In this document: piece after piece, positions 51,536 to 58,932 of the stretch
How the letters are laid out: each line of letters starts with the position of its first letter
How positions within the stretch are numbered: the stretch's first letter is position 1
Origin: Kibdelosporangium persicum
GTDB taxonomy: Bacteria > Actinomycetota > Actinomycetes > Mycobacteriales > Pseudonocardiaceae
NCBI RefSeq assembly: GCF_013280595.1
Contig: NZ_JAAATY010000012.1
Span: 203,170-267,169, forward strand
Reading direction: 5' to 3'
Length of the DNA stretch: 64,000 nucleotides
The notes under the pieces: model-generated
Told to the model about the DNA's origin: nothing
Database searches by the model: none
What the model saw: the letters and a program-made list of their open reading frames with translations, nothing else
Translations under genes and position numbers: made by a program

Positions 51536-52501
51536 CTATCGCGCGCGCCGGCTGACCAGCCGTTGCAACACGATGAACACGAACAACAACGCACCGATCA
51601 CGATCTTGGTCCACCACGAGCTGAGGGTGCCGTCGAAGGTGATCAGCGTCTGGATGATGCCCAGCACGAGCACGCCCAGAACGGTGCCGAGCACGTATCC
51701 GGTGCCACCGGTGAGAATTGTGCCACCGATGACGACCGCCGCGATCGCGTCCAGCTCCATCCCGACGGCGTGCAACGCGTTGCCGGACAACGTGTAGAAC
51801 GCGAGCAACACCCCGCCGAGCGCCGAGCACAGCCCGCTGATCGCGTACACCGTGATCTTCGTGCGTGCCACCGGAAGACCCATCAGCATCGCCGACTGCT
51901 CGCTGCCGCCGATCGCGTACACCGTCCGGCCGAGCCGCGTGAAGTGCAGCACGTACGCGGCCACCGCCAGCACGATCACGGCGATCACGACACTGGTCGA
52001 CACGTGCATGCCGCCCGGCAGTGACACCGGGGTCTGCGCCATGGTCGTGAAGAACCCGTCGGTGATCGAGATCGACTCGACGCTGATCGTGTAGCAGAGG
52101 CCTCTGGCCAGGAACATCCCGGCCAGCGTCACGATGAACGGCTGCAGCTCGAAGTAGTGGATCACCGCGCCCATGCCGAGACCGAGCGTTCCCCCGATCA
52201 CGAGCACGAGCACGAGCACCACGAGCGGGGACACCCCGGCGGCGAGCAGTCTCGCCGAGACCAAAGTGGACAGTGCGACGACCGCGCCGACGGACAGGTC
52301 GATGCCGCCGGTCAGGATCACGAACGTCATCCCGATCGCCACCACGAGCAGGAAGGCGTTGTCGATCAGGATGTTCAGCACGACCTGCCCGGACGCGAAC
52401 GCCTCGTACTGCGCCGCGCCGAAGCCGTACGCCCCGACCAGCAGGGCGAACGTGGCGATGATCGGCAGGTAGCGCTGCCGTGACGCGGTGAGCGTCGTCA
52501 T
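51536..52501 (-). CDS. Sugar ABC transporter permease (CUT2, YjfF-like)
   Basis: A 321-residue membrane protein with the CUT2 signature MTFVILTGGIDLSVGAVVALS, then MGLPVARTKITVYAISGLCSALGGVLLA and AIAAVVIGGTILTGGTGYVLGTVLG. Second permease of the YtfQ-YtfR-YtfT-YjfF type importer, overlapping the first permease gene by 4 bases. YtfT and YjfF together form a heteromeric pore in the Escherichia coli galactofuranose system. Confidence 0.9.
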   Translation of the reverse strand: MTTLTASRQRYLPIIATFALLVGAYGFGAAQYEAFASGQVVLNILIDNAFLLVVAIGMTFVILTGGIDLSVGAVVALSTLVSARLLAAGVSPLVVLVLVLVIGGTLGLGMGAVIHYFELQPFIVTLAGMFLARGLCYTISVESISITDGFFTTMAQTPVSLPGGMHVSTSVVIAVIVLAVAAYVLHFTRLGRTVYAIGGSEQSAMLMGLPVARTKITVYAISGLCSALGGVLLAFYTLSGNALHAVGMELDAIAAVVIGGTILTGGTGYVLGTVLGVLVLGIIQTLITFDGTLSSWWTKIVIGALLFVFIVLQRLVSRRAR

Positions 52502-53535
52502 GCCGACACCTCCACCTTCTCGTCCTGGCGGGCCCGGGTCACCGGTTTGGGCTTACGACGGCGGACCAGCTTGCGACGGAACGCCGGCGACTGCACCAGG
52601 CACACCGCCATCACGACCACGGCCTTGAACAGCAACGTGGTCTGCGGCGGGATGCCGAGCGTGTACACGGTCGTGGACAACGTCTGGATCAGCAACGCGC
52701 CGATCACCGTGCCCGCGAACGAGAACCGGCCGCCGGTCAGTGCCGTTCCGCCGATCACCACGGCCAGGATCGCGTCCAGCTCGATCCACAGCCCCGCGTT
52801 GTTGCCGTCCGCGCTGGACACGTTCGAGCTGATCATCAGCCCGGCGATGCCCGCGCACAGGCCGCACACCACGTACGTCAGCCAGATCAGCCGCCGTGAC
52901 CGCACCCCGGCGAGCCTGCTGGCCTCCGGGTTGCCGCCGACCGCTTCCAGCAGCATGCCCAGCGCGGACTTGCGGACCAGCAGCGACGCCAGTACGAACA
53001 CCGCGACCGCGATCAGGATCGACACCGGCAACGTCAGCACGAAGCCGCCGCCGATCGCCTGGTACGGCGACGAGTTGACGGTGATGATCTGGCCGTCGGT
53101 GATCAGCTGGGCGAGCCCGCGGCCGGCCACCATCAGGATCAGGGTGGCGATGATCGGCTGGATGTTCAGCACCGACACCAGCACCCCGTTGCACGCGCCC
53201 AGGACGATGCTCAGCCCCAGCGCGATGCCGACGGCACCGGCCGTGCCGCCCAGGCTGTCCTGGTTCTCCAGGCCGCTGAGGTGCAGGCACGCGATGGCCC
53301 CGCTGATCGCGACCACCGAGCCGACCGACAGGTCGATCCCGCCGGTGGCGATCACCAGCGTCATGCCGAGCGCGACCATGATCAGCGGCGCGCCGAACCG
53401 CAGGATGTCGATCAGGCTGCCGTACAGGTGTCCTTCCCGCAGTTCCACCGAGAAGAACGCCGGGTGCGCGATGAAGTTGCCCAGCAGCAGGACGATCAAC
53501 GCCGCGGTGGGCCAGAACAGCCGGTGCTTGATCAT
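52498..53535 (-). CDS. Sugar ABC transporter permease (CUT2, YtfT-like)
   Basis: A 345-residue membrane protein with GMTLVIATGGIDLSVGSVVAIS, NPEASRLAGVRSRRLIWLTYVV and LDAILAVVIGGTALTGGRFSFAGT. The C-terminus is rich in Lys/Arg (RKLVRRRKPKPVTRARQ), which should be cytoplasmic. Overlaps the ATPase gene before it and the YjfF-like gene after it by 4 bases each. Confidence 0.9.
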   Translation of the reverse strand: MIKHRLFWPTAALIVLLLGNFIAHPAFFSVELREGHLYGSLIDILRFGAPLIMVALGMTLVIATGGIDLSVGSVVAISGAIACLHLSGLENQDSLGGTAGAVGIALGLSIVLGACNGVLVSVLNIQPIIATLILMVAGRGLAQLITDGQIITVNSSPYQAIGGGFVLTLPVSILIAVAVFVLASLLVRKSALGMLLEAVGGNPEASRLAGVRSRRLIWLTYVVCGLCAGIAGLMISSNVSSADGNNAGLWIELDAILAVVIGGTALTGGRFSFAGTVIGALLIQTLSTTVYTLGIPPQTTLLFKAVVVMAVCLVQSPAFRRKLVRRRKPKPVTRARQDEKVEVSA

Positions 53536-55028
53536 TCCGCGCCTCCGTCCGCGATGGTCGCCATGATCTGCTCCGGTGTCAGCGCGTCGTTGTCCAGTTG
53601 AGCGACGACCTGCCTGTCGCGCAACACGAGCACGCGGTCGCTGAGCCGCAGGACCTCTTCCAGTTCCGCCGAGATGAACACCACGGCCATGCCCTCGGCC
53701 GCGAGTCGCGTGACGAGTTTCTGGATCTCGGTCTTGGCACCGATGTCGATGCCCCTGGTCGGCTCGTCCAGGATGAGCAGCCGGGGCTCGGTGATCAGCC
53801 AGCGGGCCAGCAGGACCTTCTGCTGGTTGCCGCCGGACAGCTCGCCCACCTTGGCCTCGGGGTTGGCCGGGCGGATGTCGAGTGCCTTGATGCTGCTCTC
53901 GGCGATCTCCTCCTGCCGCTTGCGCGACAGGGGTTTGGTCCAGCCACGCGAGGCCTGGACCGCCAGCGCGATGTTCTCGCGGACGGTCAGGTCCTCGACC
54001 AGGCCCTCGGTCTTGCGGTTCTCCGAACAGAACGCGATGCCGCGGGCGATCGCCGCACGCGGCGTGCGCAACGACACCGGCTTGTCGTCCACGCGGATGG
54101 TGCCCTGGTCGGCGTGGTCGGCGCCGAACAGCAGCCGGGCCAGCTCGGTGCGCCCCGATCCGAGCAGACCGGCCAGCCCGACCACCTCGCCGCGCTGGAT
54201 GCCGAGCGAGAACGGCTCGATACCGCCGGCCCGGCCGACTTCCTCGGCGCGCAGCAGTTCCTCCCGCACCGTGCGCTCCGGCCGGACCTGCTCGAGCTCG
54301 TCCAGCGTGGCGAGCTCCTTGCCGATCATCCTGGTGACCAGCTCCACCGGGGTGATCTCGGCGGTCTCGTACTCACCGACGAGTTTGCCGTTGCGCAGCA
54401 CGGTCATCCGGTCGGAGATGGCGAAGACCTGGTCGATGAAGTGCGTCACGAACAGGATCGCCATTCCCTCGTCCCGCAGCGTGCGCATCACCGCCAGCAG
54501 CCGGTCGACCTCGTGGGAGTCCAAACTGGACGTCGGCTCGTCGAGCACGAGCACCCGCGCGTCGACGTCCAGTGCCCTGGCGATCGCGACCAGCTGCTGC
54601 ACCGCGATCGACTGGGCCGACAGCGGCGCGCTGACGTCCAGCTCGAGGTCCAGCCGGGCCAGCAGTTCCTCGGCGCGGCGGCGCATCGGTGCCCACCGGA
54701 TCCGGCCGAACCGGCGCGGTTCGCGGCCCAGCAGGATGTTCTCGGCGATCGACAGGTTCGGGCACAGGTTGACCTCCTGGTACACCGTGCTCACCCCGGC
54801 CCGCTGCGCCGCGGCCGGGCCGGTGAAGGACACCGGCTCGCCCGCCAGCTCGATCTCGCCGGCGTCCACCCCGTACACCCCGGTCAGCACCTTGATCAGG
54901 GTGGACTTGCCCGCGCCGTTCTCGCCCATCAGAGCGTGCACCTCACCGGGCAGCAGCCGGAAGTCCACGTCGTCCAGTGCGACCACACCAGGGAACCGCT
55001 TCCGGATTCCCGTCATCCGCAGAACCAT
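53532..55028 (-). CDS. Sugar ABC transporter ATP-binding protein (YtfR-like)
   Basis: A 498-residue double ABC ATPase. Domain 1: [30 protein letters not shown]-like (AQSIAVQQLVAIARALDV) and VLVLDEPTSSLDSHEV. Domain 2: degenerate Walker A (GLAGLLGSGRTEL), [19 protein letters not shown] and [14 protein letters not shown]. It is clearly a paralogue of the 44990 gene but belongs to the second importer. Starts 5 bases after the binding-protein stop. Confidence 0.94.
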   Translation of the reverse strand: MVLRMTGIRKRFPGVVALDDVDFRLLPGEVHALMGENGAGKSTLIKVLTGVYGVDAGEIELAGEPVSFTGPAAAQRAGVSTVYQEVNLCPNLSIAENILLGREPRRFGRIRWAPMRRRAEELLARLDLELDVSAPLSAQSIAVQQLVAIARALDVDARVLVLDEPTSSLDSHEVDRLLAVMRTLRDEGMAILFVTHFIDQVFAISDRMTVLRNGKLVGEYETAEITPVELVTRMIGKELATLDELEQVRPERTVREELLRAEEVGRAGGIEPFSLGIQRGEVVGLAGLLGSGRTELARLLFGADHADQGTIRVDDKPVSLRTPRAAIARGIAFCSENRKTEGLVEDLTVRENIALAVQASRGWTKPLSRKRQEEIAESSIKALDIRPANPEAKVGELSGGNQQKVLLARWLITEPRLLILDEPTRGIDIGAKTEIQKLVTRLAAEGMAVVFISAELEEVLRLSDRVLVLRDRQVVAQLDNDALTPEQIMATIADGGAE

Positions 55029-55033
55029 CGGCG

Positions 55034-56026
55034 TCAGTACTGACGTTGCGGCAAGACCTCTTTGGCCTTGGCCTGGTCGAATTCGGTCTCCTCGGTCTCG
55101 ATGCGCTGCGGCACCTGCTCACCGGCGGCGACCTTCTTGACGAGGTCCATCAACTGCGGTCCGAGCAACGGGTTGCACTCGACGATGTAGTTGATCTTCC
55201 CGTCGGCCAGCGCCTGCATGCCGTCCCGCACCGCGTCGATCGACACGATCTTGATGTCCGTGCCCGGCTTCTTGCCCGCGCCCTCGATCGCCTCGATCGC
55301 GCCGAGCGCCATGTCGTCGTTGTGCGCGTAGAGCACGTCGATCTTGCTCTGCGACTTCAGGAAGGCCTCCATGACCTCCTTGCCCTTGGCCCGGGTGAAC
55401 TCACCCGTCTGCGAGGCGACCACCTTGAACTTCGAGGTCGACGCGATCGCCTCGGCGAAGCCCTTCTTGCGGTCGTTGGCGGGCGCCGAGCCCGTGGTGC
55501 CCTGCAGTTCGACGATGTTGACGTCCCCGGTGGCCGAGGCGAACTCCTTGGTCAGCCACTCCCCGGCCTTGCGGCCTTCCTTGACGAAGTCCGAGCCGAG
55601 GAACGTCTTGTACAGCGAGGTGTCCGGCGAGTCGATCGCGCGGTCGGTCAGGATCACCGGGATGTTGGCGGTCTTCGCCTCCTTCAGCACGGTGTCCCAG
55701 CCGGACTCGACCACCGGCGAGAAGGCGATGACCTTGACCTTCTGCTGGATGAACGACCGGATCGCGCGGATCTGGTTCTCCTGCTTCTGCTGCGCGTCGG
55801 AGAACTTCAGGTCGATCCCGGCGGCCTTGGCCGAGTCCTGGATCGACTTGGTGTTCGCGGTGCGCCAGCCGCTCTCCGCCCCGACCTGCGAGAACCCCAG
55901 CGTGATGGTGCCACCACCCCCGCTGCCCGGTGTCTGACCCCCACCACCACCCGCTTCACCGCACGCGGTGAATAACGTGAGACTGACGATCCCGGCCGCG
56001 ACGGCGGCCAGCTTCCTGTACTTCAT
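55034..56026 (-). CDS. Sugar-binding lipoprotein (YtfQ-like)
   Basis: A 330-residue binding protein; ATG 56026 with GGGAG upstream. Signal peptide with lipobox FTACGE, followed by a Gly-rich linker. The mature part reads ITLGFSQVGAESGWRTANTKSIQDSA, strongly like YtfQ, the galactofuranose-binding protein of E. coli. Beside arabinan-degrading GH43 modules and araBDA, arabinofuranose or a small arabino-oligosaccharide is a sensible substrate, but galactofuranose cannot be excluded. The operator at 56053-56066 lies 27-40 bp upstream. Confidence 0.92.
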   Translation of the reverse strand: MKYRKLAAVAAGIVSLTLFTACGEAGGGGGQTPGSGGGGTITLGFSQVGAESGWRTANTKSIQDSAKAAGIDLKFSDAQQKQENQIRAIRSFIQQKVKVIAFSPVVESGWDTVLKEAKTANIPVILTDRAIDSPDTSLYKTFLGSDFVKEGRKAGEWLTKEFASATGDVNIVELQGTTGSAPANDRKKGFAEAIASTSKFKVVASQTGEFTRAKGKEVMEAFLKSQSKIDVLYAHNDDMALGAIEAIEGAGKKPGTDIKIVSIDAVRDGMQALADGKINYIVECNPLLGPQLMDLVKKVAAGEQVPQRIETEETEFDQAKAKEVLPQRQY

Positions 56027-56052
56027 GGGCGGCTCCCAACACTCATAGCGAC

Positions 56053-56066
56053 TGTTAGCGCTAACA
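56053..56066. promoter_or_regulatory. Arabinose-regulon operator TGTTAGCGCTAACA (before the YtfQ-like importer)
   Basis: Perfect 14-bp palindrome upstream of the importer operon. It is followed by CTCAC, as is the copy at 57152, so the two promoters share a longer context. Confidence 0.8.
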
Positions 56067-56107
56067 CTCACAAGTGGCGACTTATCGCGACAGGACGCAC
56101 GGGCGTA

Positions 56108-57109
56108 CTACCGGGGTCCGGTGCTTTCCCGGACGATCAGCTCGGCGGGGACCAGGTCGCGGACCTGCGGCTGGCGACCGGCGATCCGCTCGGCGAGCTG
56201 CCGGAACGTGCGTCTGCCCACTTCGATGAAGTCCTGACGGACCGTGGTCAACGGCGGGCTGAAGTAAGCGGCCTCCGGTACGTCGTCGAAGCCCGCGACA
56301 TGGACATCCTTCGGCACGGCGATCCCCGTTTCGGAGAACGCGCGCAGCAGGCCCAGCGCCATCTGGTCGTTGGCGACGAAGACCGCCGTCAACCCCTTCT
56401 GACCAGCGAGCTCCCGTCCGGCCTCGTACCCCGACCGGGAACTCCAGTCACCACGCACCACGCGCGGCACCTTGGCACCGTGCCGTTCCAGCGTCTCCCG
56501 CCAGGCCAGCTCGCGATCCCGGGTCTCCAGCCAGTCCGCCGGACCGGCCACGTGCCAGACCGTCCTGTGCCCCAGCGCCAGCAGGTGTTCGGTGACCCGG
56601 CGGGCACCGTCGTACTGGTCGACCGCGCTGACCGGGACGGGAGCGTGCTCGCCGCCCCCGACAGCGACCAGTGGCACGTCACTCGGCATGTGCGCCAGTG
56701 CTTTGCCCGTCGCCACGTGCGGCGCGATCACCACGATGCCTTCGACCGCCTGGCGGCGCAGGGTCTCGATGGCGTCCGCGATCGACGTCCGGTTCGGGGC
56801 GCTGACACTGGTGATCGTGACCGAGTACCCGGCTTCCCGTGCGGCGTTCTCGATGCCGTACAGGGTGCTCGCCGGGCCGTAGAGGGTCGAGTCGAGCGCG
56901 ACCACGCCGAGGTTGCCGGTCTTGCCGGTGACCAGGGCACGGGCGGCGGAGTTGGGCCGGTAGTCCAGCTTCTCGACGGCGGCCAGCACCCTGGCCCGCG
57001 TTTCCGCGCGGACCGGGCCGGTGCCGTTGATCACCCGGGAGACCGTCATGTGGGAGACGCCCGCGAGTTCAGCCACGTCCGTGAGGCTCGCATGCCGTAC
57101 GCCTGTCAT
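56108..57109 (-). CDS. LacI-family regulator 3, probable arabinose-regulon repressor
   Basis: A 333-residue repressor; ATG 57109 with GGGAGG upstream. HTH: SLTDVAELAGVSHMTVSRVINGTGPVR; hinge: YRPNSAARALVTGKT; sensor domain: VFVANDQMALGLLRAFSETGI and AGFDDVPEAAYFSPPLTTVRQ. Four matching 14-bp operators surround it: before its own gene, the importer, araB and the GH43 gene. It thus very likely represses all four units and is released by L-arabinose or a derivative; the effector is inferred. Confidence 0.92.
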   Translation of the reverse strand: MTGVRHASLTDVAELAGVSHMTVSRVINGTGPVRAETRARVLAAVEKLDYRPNSAARALVTGKTGNLGVVALDSTLYGPASTLYGIENAAREAGYSVTITSVSAPNRTSIADAIETLRRQAVEGIVVIAPHVATGKALAHMPSDVPLVAVGGGEHAPVPVSAVDQYDGARRVTEHLLALGHRTVWHVAGPADWLETRDRELAWRETLERHGAKVPRVVRGDWSSRSGYEAGRELAGQKGLTAVFVANDQMALGLLRAFSETGIAVPKDVHVAGFDDVPEAAYFSPPLTTVRQDFIEVGRRTFRQLAERIAGRQPQVRDLVPAELIVRESTGPR

Positions 57110-57151
57110 GACCACCTCCCGATCGCTTCGCTGCGGCGTGATGAGAGGCAG

Positions 57152-57165
57152 TGTTAGCGATAACA
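57152..57165. promoter_or_regulatory. Arabinose-regulon operator TGTTAGCGATAACA (before the repressor gene)
   Basis: One base off the perfect palindrome at 56053; 43-56 bp upstream of the LacI 3 start. Implies autoregulation. Confidence 0.75.
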
Positions 57166-57344
57166 CTCACGGGGTCAAGCAGCACACGCGTAACGGTCGA
57201 GTCACGAGCACGCAACCTGCCACCCTGAGTCGTGTGGTCACTACCCAGCCGACCATACCGCGTCGCGCCAGCGGATCCGAGCAGCCACTTCGATGAGCAC
57301 CCGGCAAGCGGGACCACGAGCACGGACGAAGAATCCGCCTTCGG

Positions 57345-58529
57345 TCAACGTGCGAAGAGAACAGCGAGCGCGACGGCGCTGCCGAGCGGCACAAGGGCGA
57401 GCACCAGCCAGGCGACCGGCCCGAGGCCGAGCAGCGCACCACTGGCCGTACTGCCGATCAACACGGCCACACCACCCACCGAGGACAAGAACCCGAAATG
57501 GGCGCCCAATCGGCGTTCCCCAGCCAGAACCGGAACACGTTCCTGCGCGAACGGCACCGCGAGCATCTGCCCGGCGGTCAGCAGAACGACCATCAGGATC
57601 GCGGGCACCAAACCGGGAAGCGGTACCGCCACAACTCCGAACGCGGCCGCCATGAGCGCGAACCCGGCCACGACGGCACGACCAGGCCCCAGCACCCGCC
57701 GCGCGAACACCGTCGTCGGCATCTGTCCGACCACGACCATCACCGAAGCCAGCGCGAACAGCCAGCCCAGCGCGGCCTCGTCCCCCGTCGCGCCCCGCAG
57801 TTCACTGGGCAGGGCAAGGTAAAGCTGGTTGTAGGACACCAGATAGCCGGAGTACGCGACAGCGAAGACCACAAAGACCCGGTTGCGCAGGACCTCACGC
57901 CACCCCGCGAGTACCGGTTCGTTCCTGTGCTCGCCGGCCCGGTGCGGCAGCAGAACCACGTGCCCGGCAGCGATCAGCACGAACAAGCCCGCCGCGATCC
58001 AGCAGGCAAGCGCGAAATCGGTCAGGACAAGGGCACCGAGCAGCGGCCCCACCACCGCTCCCGCCTCACCACAGATCGCCAGCAGCGCGAACGCCGTCGC
58101 CCGCAACTCCGGCCCCGCTTCGCGCGCCAACGACGCCTCGACCGCCGGGGAGAACAGCGCGCCCGCGAACCCGGTCAGCACCGCCCCCGCCAGCACGCCG
58201 GGCAGCGTGCCGGAAACCGCCAGCAGCACAAAGCCGCCCACGCGGACGACGCAGCCGGCGAGGATCACCGGCTTGGCACCGAACCGGTCGGTCAGCGTGC
58301 CGCCCACGAGGAAAAGTCCCTGCTGACTGAAGGTCCGCAGGCCGAGGACAAGCCCGACGACCCAGCCCGCCAGCGCGAGGTCGCCGGTGAGATGCCCGGC
58401 CAGATACGGCAGGACGAGGAAGAACCCGATGTTGAACAGCAACTGGGTGCCGACAAGCATCCGGGCGACCGGCGGCAGCACGCTGAACCGCGTCAACGCC
58501 TGACGACGCGTACTGACAGACGCGGACAC
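57345..58529 (-). CDS. MFS transporter
   Basis: A protein of about 394 residues if started at GTG 58529 (GGGGAG upstream); an ATG at 58580 would add 17 residues and has no clear ribosome site. Twelve hydrophobic segments; the loop 2-3 motif is GGTLTDRFGAKPVILAG, near the MFS signature GxLaDrxGrkxxl. Similar to MdtH-like drug exporters in layout. Substrate unknown. It has no matching operator upstream and need not belong to the arabinose regulon. Confidence 0.85.
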   Translation of the reverse strand: MSASVSTRRQALTRFSVLPPVARMLVGTQLLFNIGFFLVLPYLAGHLTGDLALAGWVVGLVLGLRTFSQQGLFLVGGTLTDRFGAKPVILAGCVVRVGGFVLLAVSGTLPGVLAGAVLTGFAGALFSPAVEASLAREAGPELRATAFALLAICGEAGAVVGPLLGALVLTDFALACWIAAGLFVLIAAGHVVLLPHRAGEHRNEPVLAGWREVLRNRVFVVFAVAYSGYLVSYNQLYLALPSELRGATGDEAALGWLFALASVMVVVGQMPTTVFARRVLGPGRAVVAGFALMAAAFGVVAVPLPGLVPAILMVVLLTAGQMLAVPFAQERVPVLAGERRLGAHFGFLSSVGGVAVLIGSTASGALLGLGPVAWLVLALVPLGSAVALAVLFAR

Positions 58530-58742
58530 CGCACTCCCCGGAAATGGTTGATCAGATGGGAACACCGTAACGGTTTTCATTATCGAAGGCACGGCCCCGT
58601 GACCGAAGCCACTGGCAAGCGGAGTCCAGCATGGACGGCGGCGTGGTGTGCCCGGACGGCCTCGGAGGAGTGGGCTGGGAGCCGTTGGTGCAGCGTCAAA
58701 GACGCGGGCCGCCCCGGCCGAGCCCGCGAGGGGAATTTCAGA

Positions 58743-58808
58743 GTGCCGGAACGGCGGACACGGGGTGCCGGAACGGTCGACACGGGGTGCCGGAGCGGTG
58801 GACACGAG
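58743..58808. repeat. Three tandem copies of the 22-bp repeat
   Basis: Units start at 58743, 58765 and 58787 with GTGCCGGAACGG, GTGCCGGAACGG and GTGCCGGAGCGG, each followed by (C/T)(G/C)GACACG. They are the inverse of the array at 24129-24216, 34 kb away. Confidence 0.85.
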
Positions 58809-58892
58809 GCTTGGGGACCCCGGGCGGGGTGATTGGCGGTGTGTGCTTGACCGGTGACTGAGCGCGTCCTACTGTCGAAGCACCTCGTCGGA

Positions 58893-58906
58893 TGTTAACG
58901 ATAACA
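58893..58906. promoter_or_regulatory. Arabinose-regulon operator TGTTAACGATAACA (before GH43)
   Basis: Differs in one or two bases from the other three operators; 27-40 bp upstream of the GH43 start. Links the extracellular enzyme to LacI regulator 3. Confidence 0.7.
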
Positions 58907-58932
58907 TTCGCCGTGCCGTGAAGGGGTCAACG

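Larger units (their letters stand above)
58530..58932. other. 403-base intergenic region with repeats and an operator
   Basis: Between the divergent MFS and GH43 genes. It contains a 22-bp tandem repeat (58743-58808), preceded by GGGGAATTTCA near 58733, and the operator at 58893-58906. No gene with coding character is seen in it. Confidence 0.6.
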
